64,000 bases of DNA from Psychrobacillus insolitus (GTDB lineage: Bacteria > Bacillota > Bacilli > Bacillales_A > Planococcaceae). The stretch lies in contig NZ_QKZI01000007.1 in assembly GCF_003254155.1 (NCBI RefSeq), forward strand, positions 1 through 64,000, in the 5' to 3' direction. Shown here piece by piece: positions 45,407-54,845 of the stretch. How positions within the stretch are numbered: position 1 is the first letter of the stretch; every line of letters starts with the position of its first letter. The position numbers and the translations under genes are program-made. A model generated the notes under the pieces. That model did no database searches, was not told the DNA's origin, and saw only the letters and a list, made by a program, of their open reading frames with translations.

Positions 45407-46558
45407 TTATCTTCCTTTCTTTTCAATCGTTTTAGACGATCCTTCAATTAGTTCTCCGCGATACCAAACTTTTTGTACCGGTTTACTTGGAAGCTCTTTT
45501 GTCCACTTTTTATATGTTTTTTCATCTGTATATGTTAACAAAGTTAATACTTCGCCATCTTCTCCTGCACGCCCTGTTCGTCCAGAACGGTGTAAATATT
45601 GTTCAATTGATTGTGGAACATCTACATGAATCACATGTGTCACTCCAGAAATATCTAATCCTCTTGCAGCAACATCCGTCGCGATTAATATATGTGCTTT
45701 TCCATTTTTAAAATCGTCTAGTGCTTTCTTACGCTCTTCTTTGTTCAAATCAGCGTGAAGTGACACAATTGGGGCATTTCGGTAAGATAATTTAGATTCC
45801 TTCATAACAAGCTGGTCCAGACTATTAACGAAAGCAAGCCCTCTCATTCCCTCTTGATGAGAAAGTCTACGTAAAAAATCTGTTTTATCACGTGGTTCTG
45901 TTTTGACAAAACTATGAATAACCTCACCTTGTGATGGTAGTTCTTCTGCAGTAACTTGAATGCGTACTGGATTTTTCATCAATTGTTCTACAACTATTTC
46001 GATTTCATCTGTTATCGTTGCAGAAGTTACAACTAATTGTCTCTCCTGTGTTCCATCGATTATTCCTTTTACAATACTGCGATGCTCTCTGCTTAACAGT
46101 TGGTCACCTTCATCTAATACAATCATCTTCACTTCATGAATTTTGAGCTTTTTCGTTCTGATCAGTTCCTGTAAGCGTCCTGGAGTTCCTACGACAATTT
46201 GTGGTTTCTTTTTAAGTTTCTCAATTTGTCTGTTTATATTGGCTCCACCGATTAATTGTGCAACTGAAATATCCGTCCCAGCTGTCCACTCACGAAATAC
46301 TTCTACAATTTGCATTCCTAGTTCTTGAGAAGGAACCATTACTAAAGCTTGCGTTTGTTTTTTTGTAGTATCCACTTTTTGTAATAATGGAATGACGTAT
46401 GCGAGTGTTTTACCTGTACCCGTCGGAGATTCTGCTACTATATCTGAACCATCAAGCATATGTGGGATTAGTTGAGATTGTATAGGCATTTCAAATGCAA
46501 AGTTAGATTTAGCCCATTTTTCTTGTAATGTTTCGTTTAAATTTTGTAAAAAAGTCAA
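45407..46558 (-). CDS. DEAD-box RNA helicase (YfmL-like)
   Basis: A 383-residue helicase core: Q-motif region FEMPIQSQL, Walker A ESPTGTGKT, PGRLQELI, motif II DEGD (not DEAD), motif III SAT, motif V ATDVAARGLDI and motif VI HRSGRTGRAG. There is no C-terminal RNA-binding extension. The size and motif II variation suggest the YfmL group, which assists ribosome assembly in the cold. GGTGGAG is six bases before a TTG at 46558; the GTG at 46570 is part of that site. Confidence 0.9.
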   Translation of the reverse strand: MTFLQNLNETLQEKWAKSNFAFEMPIQSQLIPHMLDGSDIVAESPTGTGKTLAYVIPLLQKVDTTKKQTQALVMVPSQELGMQIVEVFREWTAGTDISVAQLIGGANINRQIEKLKKKPQIVVGTPGRLQELIRTKKLKIHEVKMIVLDEGDQLLSREHRSIVKGIIDGTQERQLVVTSATITDEIEIVVEQLMKNPVRIQVTAEELPSQGEVIHSFVKTEPRDKTDFLRRLSHQEGMRGLAFVNSLDQLVMKESKLSYRNAPIVSLHADLNKEERKKALDDFKNGKAHILIATDVAARGLDISGVTHVIHVDVPQSIEQYLHRSGRTGRAGEDGEVLTLLTYTDEKTYKKWTKELPSKPVQKVWYRGELIEGSSKTIEKKGR

Positions 46559-46679
46559 TTTGTTCTCCACCTCATCTGTGTTTGTGTCAAGTGTACCATA
46601 TTTTTCTTATAGATAATTAGCCATAAGAATAGATTGAAAAAACTATTTTTAATAATTAATTGAGCTAATCTTTATACAT

Positions 46680-46709
46680 AAAAAAAGCACCACGTCTATG
46701 TGGCACTTC
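46680..46709 (-). terminator. terminator of the FbpA-like gene
   Basis: GTGCCAC and GTGGTGC pair on the minus strand and are followed by T7. Confidence 0.8.
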
Positions 46710-46711
46710 CA

Positions 46712-46864
46712 TTACTGTTGTTCTGTTGTATACTCTTTCATTAGCTCATATAAGTTCAATTCATATAGCTGTTTTCCATCAATTTTAAATACGCCATTTT
46801 TCACAAATTCTTCTATTATATCTTCTCTTTTTTGTTCCATTTTAGAATCTGTTTTTACTATCAT
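46712..46864 (-). CDS. fbpA: Fur-regulated basic protein A (FbpA) family
   Basis: A 50-residue protein with REDIIEEFVKNGVFKIDGKQ and LYELMKEY, matching the small FbpA family found in Bacillus under Fur control, where FbpA-C help the iron-sparing response with the small RNA FsrA. AAGGAG is nine bases before the chosen ATG. I could not find a convincing Fur box in the 60 bases upstream, so iron control is not shown here. Confidence 0.8.
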   Translation of the reverse strand: MIVKTDSKMEQKREDIIEEFVKNGVFKIDGKQLYELNLYELMKEYTTEQQ

Positions 46865-46919
46865 TTTGGATAACTCCTTGCTCTTTTTATTCCTATATAG
46901 TTTAACCCTTTTTGTACTG

Positions 46920-47501
46920 TTATAAACCTCTATCATTTAGTTTCTTAAACACTCGAGTGACGAAAGAAAATTTCCTTCTAAACACTAGATACACCAAATA
47001 TCCTAAAAGTGCACCCAGCGTATTCAACCAAAGATCATCGACATCGCTGCTCCTATTTTGAGGAAGCTGCATTATTTCGATGAATAATGAGATACAAAGT
47101 CCAACTATCACAGTAAAAGGGAGAAACTCCATTCTTTTAAAAAGCAATGGCAATAAAAATCCAATAGGAATAAAAAGAATAATATTCCCAAGAAAATTAA
47201 TATAAAAAGGTTGCCAAAACCCTAAATATCGAATGGCATTATACGTTTCTTTAAGAACACGAAATAACTCTAAATTCACACCTGTTCCATACGTTTGTAT
47301 TGCTCCAAATTTAGGAATAATTGTTTGAGAAAACAATCCTACTAGAACAGAAACGAGGAGTAGCAATCCAATCTCATGCAAACTCTCTTTTAACTCAAAA
47401 CCTCTCCTCTTCCAACGGAAAAATCTCCAAATAATTACTACAGGTAAAGTCATGCAGATGAAAAAAAACATATCGTCTAAGTAATCAATAATAATCGTCA
47501 T
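46920..47501 (-). CDS. VanZ-family membrane protein
   Basis: A 193-residue protein with four or five hydrophobic helices and the VanZ-like core FLGNIILFIPIGFLLPLLF, EIMQLPQNRSSDVDDLWLNT and GALLGYLVY. VanZ homologues are widespread and usually unrelated to vancomycin resistance. Its ATG directly follows the stop of the AAA ATPase gene, so the two form an operon. Confidence 0.88.
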   Translation of the reverse strand: MTIIIDYLDDMFFFICMTLPVVIIWRFFRWKRRGFELKESLHEIGLLLLVSVLVGLFSQTIIPKFGAIQTYGTGVNLELFRVLKETYNAIRYLGFWQPFYINFLGNIILFIPIGFLLPLLFKRMEFLPFTVIVGLCISLFIEIMQLPQNRSSDVDDLWLNTLGALLGYLVYLVFRRKFSFVTRVFKKLNDRGL

Positions 47502-48233
47502 CTATTCATCTTCTAATAGTTCTTTTAAGAACTTCTCTCGATGATCAAGAAAGTATTTTGTTAGTTGATAATGTGCGGTCATTTCATATTCTATCCCTTC
47601 AATTTTCCCATCATCAAAACTTAGGATTGACGCCTCCGGATATCCTAAAATAATTGGTGAATGCGTAGCTATTATAAACTGGCAATCCTCTTCTGTTACT
47701 AAATCATGCATAACGCGTAAAAAAGCTAACTGTCTTTGCGGAGAAAGTGCAGCTTCCGGCTCATCCAATAGATAGATGGCTCTTCCATTAAATCGATTTA
47801 AAAATAAAGACATAAACGATTCGCCGTGCGATTGTTCGTGGAGTGATTTCCCGCCATAACTATCTAAAACAACCGGATATTCTCTTGCCTGTTGATCAAT
47901 ATGAGATGCAAATTGATAAAATGATTCTGCACGTAAAAAGAAACCATTCGTCACTTTAGGCATCCAAGAAAGTCGAAGGTATTTTCCAAGTGCACTTTCT
48001 GCAGCATCTACTTCATACATATTATTTCTATTTCCACCTGCAGTATTAAATCCACAATTGTCTGCAATTCCTTCTAGCAATGTAGACTTCCCTGTCCCAT
48101 TTTCACCAACTAAAAATGTTACGTTATGTGTAAACTCTAACTCAGTTAAAGTTTTAATCGTCGGTATTGTAAAAGGATATTGTTCCTCTATGTCTGGTTC
48201 ATTCCTAAGTATCGTTACTTTTTTTAAAAACAT
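47502..48233 (-). CDS. AAA-type ATPase (ABC-like predicted ATPase, COG3910-like)
   Basis: A 243-residue soluble ATPase: Walker A GENGTGKST (about 41-49), a signature-like SHGESFMSLF, Walker B AIYLLDEPEAAL and the switch His in ATHSPI. It has no membrane region and no partner permease. Proteins of this type occur alone or with nucleases and RNA enzymes; the role is unknown. It is the first gene of an operon with the VanZ gene. Confidence 0.85.
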   Translation of the reverse strand: MFLKKVTILRNEPDIEEQYPFTIPTIKTLTELEFTHNVTFLVGENGTGKSTLLEGIADNCGFNTAGGNRNNMYEVDAAESALGKYLRLSWMPKVTNGFFLRAESFYQFASHIDQQAREYPVVLDSYGGKSLHEQSHGESFMSLFLNRFNGRAIYLLDEPEAALSPQRQLAFLRVMHDLVTEEDCQFIIATHSPIILGYPEASILSFDDGKIEGIEYEMTAHYQLTKYFLDHREKFLKELLEDE

Positions 48234-48287
48234 AACCATCGCCCCCGAATCATATAAGTTACTATCTAACGAGAAAGGTCGTGGAAC

Positions 48288-48896
48288 TTGGATCTACCTG
48301 TCCAAATTGTCACTAAGCATGTATATCATAATTTTCCAAGTGTGAAAATCTATTTTCCTGTTGTTACTAGCTTACCTCTTCCACCCATACAAAAAAAGAT
48401 AAATAGGCATATTCTTAAGCAGCTTAACACGATTTTAATCGACCAAGGCTTTTACAATAAGAATTTAGTAGAGATGGTTGGCAACTATGAAATTAAAACA
48501 AATGAACGAGGTTTCCTTAGTTTATCATTAACCGTCTACTCATTCACAGGTGGAGCACATGGATTGACCATTACAAGGTCTTTAACATTTGATGTAACGA
48601 CTGGAAAGCAATACGCACTAGAGGATTTGTTTAAACCAACTAGCGATTATGTTAGAGTCCTATCCCAGATCATTGAAAAGAAATTTATCGAGTGGGAAGT
48701 TCCTTTATTGGAAGAGTTTGAAGGTATTCGTCCCGATCAAGATTTTTATGTTGCGGACCATAGCCTAGTTATTTACTTTCAAGTATATGAATTGACACCT
48801 TATGTATATGGGTTTCCTTATGTGCCAATCGCCATTAAAGACATCGAAGAGATTATTCTCCCGAATGGAATTCTCGATAAATTACTCTCGTTCTAG
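48288..48896 (+). CDS. DUF3298/DUF4163 (RsiV-like) domain protein
   Basis: A 202-residue protein with the family motif SFTGGAHGLTI (about 85-95) and GKQYALEDLFK, found in RsiV-type anti-sigma factors and in stand-alone proteins. It has no obvious signal peptide or membrane anchor, so it lacks the anti-sigma part. The start is TTG, nine bases after AAAGG. It is divergent from the AAA ATPase gene. Confidence 0.85.
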   Translation: MDLPVQIVTKHVYHNFPSVKIYFPVVTSLPLPPIQKKINRHILKQLNTILIDQGFYNKNLVEMVGNYEIKTNERGFLSLSLTVYSFTGGAHGLTITRSLTFDVTTGKQYALEDLFKPTSDYVRVLSQIIEKKFIEWEVPLLEEFEGIRPDQDFYVADHSLVIYFQVYELTPYVYGFPYVPIAIKDIEEIILPNGILDKLLSF

Positions 48897-48946
48897 TAAT
48901 TTCTTTTCATATTAAATTATCAGATAGAATAACCTGTTATGAAGGA

Positions 48947-49747
48947 GTGGTTTCAGTCAGTTTATTTGTTACAAGATCATTGGATGAAGTTCGGTTTTGG
49001 TCAAGGATTATGAAAGAACATGCTTTATTTTTAAGCCTTGGTTTTAGTGTTGATGATAAAAAACTCATCCAAGAAGCTCAGAGTTTCATTTCATTGTTTG
49101 AAAAAATCGAACAACAGCTTAATAATTATTCTGCCATTTCAGATCCTGAGGAAATAAAAAGATTCAATATTCAAGTGTACCAAGCTGCCGCTTCCATTTG
49201 GGCTTATAAAAGAAAAGTGCTAGGACTTATTTTACGTTGTGAAATAGTGTCTAATAACTATGCACTCTTAGTAGATCATACAAGTAGGGAAGCCGCCTAT
49301 TTTGTGAATCGTTTAAAAGAGTTAAATGCAGGAAAGCTCGAACCACAAGCTGATGATATTATTAGAGAAAATGTTTTCTTCCTTAAAATTATGGCAGACC
49401 ATTCAAAATTTATCGGTCATTTATTAGACCCTTCTGAAAGAAAATTAGTTGATCAAGCACGTGAGTTCAGTCATGACTTTGACCAACTCCTCTTTCAAGC
49501 ACAAGATTTAGAATCCATGCGTCCTCAATCGGAAACTGCACCCATTTTGGATCAATTTCTCGATCAAAACCGAGTGTCTGTTGTGTCGCTGAGAGACTTT
49601 AAAAAAACTGCCAGAGATTTAATAGATGCTTGCCGTATTAAGAGCAATATTCATCCACTTCTCGCTGATCATGTATTCCGTGAAGCAGACCGCTTCATTC
49701 ATATTATTGACATGTATGAAGCAACGTTATTATCAAATAATCCATAA
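48947..49747 (+). CDS. DUF2935 protein
   Basis: A 266-residue helical protein with two related halves: each begins with a RSLDEVRFWSRIMKEHA- or FLKIMADHSKFIGHLL-like helix and contains a Leu-x-DH-x-x-REA motif (LLVDHTSREA, LLADHVFREA). Conserved His/Glu positions suggest a four-helix metal-binding fold. Function unknown. The start is uncertain, because the GAAGGAG overlaps the GTG at 48947 and no better start lies close by. Confidence 0.8.
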   Translation: MVSVSLFVTRSLDEVRFWSRIMKEHALFLSLGFSVDDKKLIQEAQSFISLFEKIEQQLNNYSAISDPEEIKRFNIQVYQAAASIWAYKRKVLGLILRCEIVSNNYALLVDHTSREAAYFVNRLKELNAGKLEPQADDIIRENVFFLKIMADHSKFIGHLLDPSERKLVDQAREFSHDFDQLLFQAQDLESMRPQSETAPILDQFLDQNRVSVVSLRDFKKTARDLIDACRIKSNIHPLLADHVFREADRFIHIIDMYEATLLSNNP

Positions 49748-49821
49748 ATGCATTAGCTCTAGTGACATCCCCCCTTCATTACGGTAAAGTATTAATTAAG
49801 TAATTGAAGGGAGTTTTTATA

Positions 49822-50601
49822 ATGAAAGAAGCTATTTTTTTCGATCTAGATGATACATTGCTATGGGATAACAAAAGTGTAGCTACAGCATTTCAAAAGA
49901 CATGTACATATGCAGCGGCAAAAGTGAACGTTGACCCAAACGAGCTAGAACAGGCAGTACGTGCTGAAGCTAGCACTTTGTACGATACATATGAAACACG
50001 TCCATTTACACAAATGATCGGTATTAACCCATTCGAAGGAATGTGGGGAACGTTCGATGATCCTGGTGAAGATTTTCAAAAGATGAAAGAAATTATTGCA
50101 AATTACCAAAGAGAAGCTTGGACGCGTGGATTAAGTAAATTGGGCATTGATGATGAAGCGCTTGGAACTGAACTTGCACTGTACTTCCCAAAAATGCGTA
50201 AAGAAAGCCCTTTTGTTTACGAGGAAACATTTGAAGTGCTCGATCAATTAAAAGGCAAATATACGCTTCTATTAATGACGAATGGTTCTCCTAGCCTTCA
50301 AAATATAAAGCTAGAAATCACGCCTGAAATCGCTCCATATTTCGATCATATTATTATTTCAGGTGCATTCGGTAAAGGAAAACCAGACCCATCTATTTTT
50401 GAACATGCCCTTGATGTAGTCGGTTTACATGCAGATGAAGTACTAATGGTTGGAGATAATTTAATGACAGACATACTTGGCTCCTCAAGAGCTGGCATTC
50501 AATCTGTTTGGATTAACCGAGAAGAGAAGCCGGTAAGTGAAGAAGTAATTCCTACTTATACAATTAATAATTTGCGTGAACTATTTGATATTATTGAATA
50601 A
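49822..50601 (+). CDS. HAD-family hydrolase (YsaA-like)
   Basis: A 259-residue phosphatase-like enzyme with motif I FFDLDDTLLWDN, motif II LLLMTNGSP, the Lys of FGKGKPDPSIF and motif IV VGDNLMTDILG. An insertion after motif I forms the cap domain. The size agrees with B. subtilis YsaA (a phosphoserine-phosphatase-like protein), but the substrate cannot be read from sequence. AAGGGAG precedes the ATG. Confidence 0.88.
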   Translation: MKEAIFFDLDDTLLWDNKSVATAFQKTCTYAAAKVNVDPNELEQAVRAEASTLYDTYETRPFTQMIGINPFEGMWGTFDDPGEDFQKMKEIIANYQREAWTRGLSKLGIDDEALGTELALYFPKMRKESPFVYEETFEVLDQLKGKYTLLLMTNGSPSLQNIKLEITPEIAPYFDHIIISGAFGKGKPDPSIFEHALDVVGLHADEVLMVGDNLMTDILGSSRAGIQSVWINREEKPVSEEVIPTYTINNLRELFDIIE

Positions 50602-50603
50602 AC

Positions 50604-50648
50604 AAAATGCTGTCCAAAGTCACTTTGACTCTGGGCAGTATTTTTTTA
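50604..50648 (+). terminator. terminator of the HAD hydrolase gene
   Basis: CTGTCCAAAGTC and GACTCTGGGCAG pair and are followed by T7. Confidence 0.8.
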
Positions 50649-50733
50649 TGGGTATTGTCGCGTTCGTGCTTGGTATTGTCTCACTTAGGATTATTTTCCT
50701 AAGAAAATCGCTAACTATATGGACTTTAACGGT

Positions 50734-50769
50734 TCGCTTTGAACGAAACTTATCGCAACAGGGATGAGG
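50734..50769 (+). repeat. dispersed module D, copy 3
   Basis: CGCTTTGAACGAAACTTATC followed by GCAACAGGGATGAGG is a diverged relative of 8985-9022, again next to the TTCCACACAAA repeat. Confidence 0.45.
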
Positions 50770-50773
50770 AGCC

Positions 50774-50990
50774 TCTCAGTTCCACACAAAGCCTCTCCAC
50801 TTCCACACAAAACACTCTCAGTTCCACACAAGCCTCTCACTTCCACGCAAAAACACTCTCACTTCCACGCAAATCCTCTCAGTTCCACACAAAGCCTCTC
50901 CACTTCCACACAAAACATTCTCTAGTTCCACACAAGCCTCTAGAGTTCCACATAAACACTATGAGTTCCACAATCCCCCTCTAAAATCAC
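50774..50990 (+). repeat. ten-unit degenerate tandem array, core GTTCCACACAAA
   Basis: Ten units of about 19-23 bases share (A/C)(G/C)TTCCAC(A/G)CAAA and a CTCT-rich joint. Units 1-2 and 6-7 are nearly identical, so part of the array arose by duplication of a larger block. The last unit closes with CCTCTAAAATCAC as at 9176-9224. There is no start codon with a ribosome site and no conserved protein reading. Confidence 0.85.
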
Positions 50991-51027
50991 AAAAAAAGCT
51001 GCGAAGAATTTCCTTCGCGGCTTTTAA
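50991..51027 (-). terminator. hairpin downstream of serA
   Basis: AAAGCTGCGAAG and CTTCGCGGCTTT pair with A/T tails; probably a second, distal terminator of serA. Confidence 0.7.
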
Positions 51028-51095
51028 CTATATTATGAAGATGCATGATCTGCATCCTGTGTTCCTAGTAGATGAAGTTCTTATTCTTCAAAATA

Positions 51096-51122
51096 AAAGG
51101 CCCCCATAAAGGAGGCCTTTCT
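51096..51122 (-). terminator. terminator of serA
   Basis: AAAGGCCCCC and GGAGGCCTTT pair immediately after the serA stop. Confidence 0.8.
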
Positions 51123-51128
51123 TCTATA

Positions 51129-52715
51129 TTATAGATCGATCGGAGTTGCGTCGTAAATATCTTCTAGACCTTTTAGAAGTTCAACACCTGAATCTTCTAC
51201 ATGCTTGTCAATTGAAAGCATCATAATCGCGTCTCCGCCTGCTTCAGAACGTCCAACTTGCATCGCTGCAATATTGATGCCTTCTGTAGCAAGAAGTGTT
51301 CCTACGCGACCGATTGCTCCTGGTTGGTCCTTATGACGGATGAACAATAGGTATCCAGCAGGCACAACATCTACGATGAAATCATCTACGCGTACAATAC
51401 GTCCACCTAATCCATTTAATAGCGTACCAGCAACTTTTCTTGTTTCTGTTGCTGTTTTCACTTCAACAACGATTAAGCTAGTAAATCCTTTTGATTTCGT
51501 AGTTTTATTTTCATTTACAGTAATACCAAGACGATCTGCAAGGAATTTTGCATTTACATCATTTACAGATTCTCCTAATTTACTTTTTAGAAGTCCTTTT
51601 ACAGCATTACGTGACAATGGACGAGTATCTAAATTTGCAAGTTCTCCAGAATACGTGATATTTATTTCTTCTGGTACTCCGTTTGCTAAATCACTAACGA
51701 ATGAACCTAATTGCTCTACTAAATTAAAGTATGGTTCAATTTTAGCTAATACATCTTTCGGTACAGATGAAAGGTTAACTGGATTTTTTACTACTCCAGT
51801 TTGTAAGAAGCTAACTACATCATAAGAAACATCGATTGCTACAATTTCTTGTGCTTCTACTGTACTAGCACCTAAATGAGGTGTAGCAATAACTTGTGGC
51901 AATGTCAGTAATTTATGCTCAATAAATGGCTCTTCTTCAAATACGTCAAGTGCTGCTCCTGCAACTTTACCAGAAACAATTGCATCATATAGTGCATCTT
52001 CATCGATAATTCCACCACGTGCACAGTTGACAATTTGAACGCCATCTTTCATTTTTTCAAAAGCTTCTTTATTAATTAAATGACGAGTTTCTTTTAGTAA
52101 TGGTGTATGTAAAGTGATAAAGTCCGCTGCTTTGATCACGTCTTCAACACTACCAAATTGAACGCCTAATTTTTCAGCTTTTTCTGCCGTTAAGAATGGA
52201 TCGTATGCAATAACATTCATACGTTGTCCTTTTGCACGAGCTGCAACTTCTTGTCCAATTCGTCCAAACCCTACAACACCCAATGTTTTGTTCTTAACTT
52301 CTACACCAATAAATGTTTTGCGATCCCAAATTTTGTTTTTTAACGCATGGAAAGCTTGAGGGATATTACGAGCAAGTGACATTAACATTGCCATTGTATG
52401 CTCTGCAGCAGAGTTTGTATTTCCGTCTGGAGCATTTACAACAATAATTCCGCGTTCTGTTGCAGCAGTTAAATCAATATTATCTACCCCAACTCCTGCA
52501 CGACCAATAATTTTTAAGTTCGTTCCTTTTTCGATAATTTCGCGCGTTACTTGTGTTTGACTACGAACTAGCAATGCATCAAATTCACCAATTTTTTCTC
52601 CAAGTTGTTCCGGAGTAAGTGTTGTGTCAATTACGATATTAAATCCTTCTGCTTGTCTTAGTGGGAAAATACCATCTTCGCTTAGTGGGTCACTGATTAA
52701 AATATTGAATGTCAT
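51129..52715 (-). CDS. serA: D-3-phosphoglycerate dehydrogenase SerA
   Basis: A 528-residue long-form SerA that oxidises 3-phosphoglycerate, the first step of serine synthesis. The Rossmann motif is [13 protein letters not shown]; catalytic residues are in NCARGGIID (Arg), FEEEP (Glu) and ATPHLGAST (His). An ASB intervening domain follows, then a C-terminal ACT domain (about 455-525) for serine feedback. GGAGAG precedes the ATG. A T-box leader with a serine codon controls it. Confidence 0.96.
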   Translation of the reverse strand: MTFNILISDPLSEDGIFPLRQAEGFNIVIDTTLTPEQLGEKIGEFDALLVRSQTQVTREIIEKGTNLKIIGRAGVGVDNIDLTAATERGIIVVNAPDGNTNSAAEHTMAMLMSLARNIPQAFHALKNKIWDRKTFIGVEVKNKTLGVVGFGRIGQEVAARAKGQRMNVIAYDPFLTAEKAEKLGVQFGSVEDVIKAADFITLHTPLLKETRHLINKEAFEKMKDGVQIVNCARGGIIDEDALYDAIVSGKVAGAALDVFEEEPFIEHKLLTLPQVIATPHLGASTVEAQEIVAIDVSYDVVSFLQTGVVKNPVNLSSVPKDVLAKIEPYFNLVEQLGSFVSDLANGVPEEINITYSGELANLDTRPLSRNAVKGLLKSKLGESVNDVNAKFLADRLGITVNENKTTKSKGFTSLIVVEVKTATETRKVAGTLLNGLGGRIVRVDDFIVDVVPAGYLLFIRHKDQPGAIGRVGTLLATEGINIAAMQVGRSEAGGDAIMMLSIDKHVEDSGVELLKGLEDIYDATPIDL

Positions 52716-52829
52716 GTTCTATTCTCTCCTTTAGTTAAATAAAAGTTGTTTTGTAGCTTTCACTAGTCTATTATACTTCACCGGCAATTGTTTGAACTTA
52801 AAGAATATGTATTCTCCTCCTTATTATAA

Positions 52830-53075
52830 AAACAAAAAAGCCCTCCGCTCCCTACAAATATGTAAGGGGCGAAGAGCTTGTAAATAACTCACGCGGTACC
52901 ACCCAAATTTACTGTAATCTAACTACAGCCTCTTAGTTTAACTGCTTAACGCGCATCATACGGATGAACCTACTCTTTTTCAATTCATCAATTCAAGAGT
53001 GCTACTCTACAATAGAAACCACTGATTTGCACCATCCATCAGCTCTCTTTAGATTTCCAACTTGTAAAACTTATC
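52830..53075 (-). promoter_or_regulatory. serine T-box leader of serA
   Basis: The T-box sequence GGGTGGTACCGCG (52892-52904, minus) lies before a terminator whose arms are AGCTCTTCGCCCCTTAC and GTAGGGAGCGGAGGGCT followed by T6 (52833-52878). Stem I contains GATGGATGGTGCAAATCAGTGG and then GAGT-AGC-ACTC; AGC (53001-53003) is the likely specifier codon, for serine. Uncharged tRNA-Ser should therefore turn serA on. Confidence 0.93.
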
Positions 53076-53111
53076 TCTATCTCAATTGTTATGTGTTATT
53101 GAATTAAACTT

Positions 53112-53140
53112 ATCATACTAACTGTTATTTTAATTGTCAA
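53112..53140 (-). promoter_or_regulatory. serA promoter
   Basis: TTGACA and TATGAT on the minus strand are 17 bases apart, just upstream of the T-box leader. Confidence 0.75.
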
Positions 53141-53154
53141 TATAGTTCAATAAC

Positions 53155-53169
53155 TTGTAAACGCTATCA
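53155..53169. promoter_or_regulatory. candidate CcpA cre site
   Basis: TTGTAAACGCTATCA fits the cre consensus WTGNAANCGNWNNCW at every defined position. It lies 15 bases upstream of the serA -35, a place where CcpA can activate; it could also affect the divergent aspartokinase gene. Confidence 0.5.
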
Positions 53170-53378
53170 TTTTATTTCAATGAAGATAAAGCTTGATTTT
53201 AAGCAGTTTCCAGAACTAAAAAAAATATTAATTTTTTTATTCATTCGTGTTTTATGGTATATTATCAATATAAACAATTAACATTTGCTGTAATACCCTC
53301 TCTTCACGAACTTTAATTAGAAAATCAATATATTTATTCGTATACTGCATAAAAAACATCTATTTCATCACAAATATA

Positions 53379-53407
53379 TTGACTTAGCTCAGTAAAGTTT
53401 GTACACT
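53379..53407 (+). promoter_or_regulatory. aspartokinase promoter
   Basis: TTGACT and TACACT are 17 bases apart, ending 64 bases before the start codon. No lysine riboswitch or T-box is visible between them; the rest of 53170-53470 shows nothing further. Confidence 0.55.
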
Positions 53408-53470
53408 GTATAAAATCATTTGTTTTTTCTAGAAATACAACACCAACTAAATATGTAAGGATATGATGAC

Positions 53471-54835
53471 ATGAAAGTGTGTAAATTCGGAGGTACTTCG
53501 GTAGCAAGTGCAGAACAGATCAAAAAAGTTGCTGCAATCATTAAGGCAGATCCATCTAGAAAATTTGTAGTTGTTTCAGCACCTGGGAAACGTTTTGATA
53601 CAGATACGAAAGTAACTGACTTATTAATAGAATTATCAAATGCAGCCCTTCAAAAAAAAGATATAAATGAAAAGCTACAGCTTGTAGTAAATCGCTATAA
53701 AGAAATCGCAATCGGACTTAATATGGATGGAAAAATTTGTAAAGTAATTGAAGACGATTTGCGCCTACGTATTTCACAAGACCAAACAGAGGTAGAATTA
53801 TTCGTAGACAACATTAAGGCTAGTGGTGAAGATAATAATGCAAAACTTATTGCCACTTACTTTACAAGTATAGGTCTACGCTCACAATATATAGATCCAA
53901 AAAGTGCAGGACTAGTTGTTAACGACTTACCTGAGCGTGCTCAAGAGTTACCTGAAGCATACGATAATCTAAGTACTCTTAAAAATCTTTCTGAGATTGT
54001 TGTATTCCCTGGATTTTTCGGTTATACAAAAGAAGGTGTATTGCGAACGTTTGACCGTGGTGGATCCGATATTACAGGATCTATTTTAGCTGCAGCAGTT
54101 CGTGCAGATTTGTATGAAAACTTTACTGATGTGGACTCTGTTTTTACAGCAAATCCAAGAGTTATAAATAGCCCTGTTGAAATAGAAGAAATTACGTATC
54201 GTGAAATGCGTGAACTTTCATACGCTGGTTTTTCCGTTTTTCATGATGAAGCATTAAGACCAGTATTCAAACTCGGAATTCCTGTTTGCATTAAAAACAC
54301 TAATAATCCATCTGCTCCTGGTACAAGAATAGTTTCTGAACGCAAAAAAACAAAACGTCCAGTCACTGGTATTACAGCAGATAGTGGTTTTTCTATTTTA
54401 TATGTAAGTAAGTATTTGATGAATAGAGAAATTGGGTTTGGACGTAAACTACTTCAAATTCTTGAAGAAGAAGATATTTCATATGAGCATACGCCATCAG
54501 GACTCGATGATATCTCTGTTATTTTGCGTAGTTATCAACTAACACCTGAAAAAGAAGAACGCATTATTAATCGCGTGCTAAATGAATTACACGCCGAGGA
54601 TGCCCATTTCAGACATGATTTCTCAATGATTGTGATTGTCGGTGAAGGCATGAACAATAGTACAGGCTTAGCAGCACGTGCTGCAACTGCGATCTCTAGA
54701 ACAGGTGCTAATATTGAAATGATTAACCAAGGTTCTTCCGAAGTCAGTCTTTCTTTTGGTGTGCATAAAAGCAATGAAAATATGATACTCCGAGAGTTAT
54801 ATAAAGAATTTTTTTCGGCAGTAGCAGTGGGATAA
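53471..54835 (+). CDS. thrD: aspartokinase (YclM/ThrD-like)
   Basis: A 454-residue aspartate kinase, the length of B. subtilis YclM (aspartokinase III). KFGGTSVAS is the nucleotide motif, FDRGGSDITGS the substrate site; two ACT domains follow (about 300-450; GFGRKLLQILEEED and GEGMNNSTGLAARA). It phosphorylates aspartate at the head of the threonine/methionine/lysine pathway. In B. subtilis this isoenzyme responds to threonine with lysine. The gene is divergent from serA and carries AAGGAT before the ATG. Confidence 0.93.
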   Translation: MKVCKFGGTSVASAEQIKKVAAIIKADPSRKFVVVSAPGKRFDTDTKVTDLLIELSNAALQKKDINEKLQLVVNRYKEIAIGLNMDGKICKVIEDDLRLRISQDQTEVELFVDNIKASGEDNNAKLIATYFTSIGLRSQYIDPKSAGLVVNDLPERAQELPEAYDNLSTLKNLSEIVVFPGFFGYTKEGVLRTFDRGGSDITGSILAAAVRADLYENFTDVDSVFTANPRVINSPVEIEEITYREMRELSYAGFSVFHDEALRPVFKLGIPVCIKNTNNPSAPGTRIVSERKKTKRPVTGITADSGFSILYVSKYLMNREIGFGRKLLQILEEEDISYEHTPSGLDDISVILRSYQLTPEKEERIINRVLNELHAEDAHFRHDFSMIVIVGEGMNNSTGLAARAATAISRTGANIEMINQGSSEVSLSFGVHKSNENMILRELYKEFFSAVAVG

Positions 54836-54845
54836 ACGATAAATT

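Noticed and set aside
46865-46925. Fur box upstream of fbpA
   Set aside because: No stretch matches TGATAATNATTATCA well enough to claim.
50774-50990. CRISPR array
   Set aside because: Units are only 19-23 bases, degenerate, with no distinct spacers and no cas genes.
53170-53470. Lysine riboswitch ahead of the aspartokinase gene
   Set aside because: None of the conserved lysine-aptamer blocks is present; only a promoter is visible.
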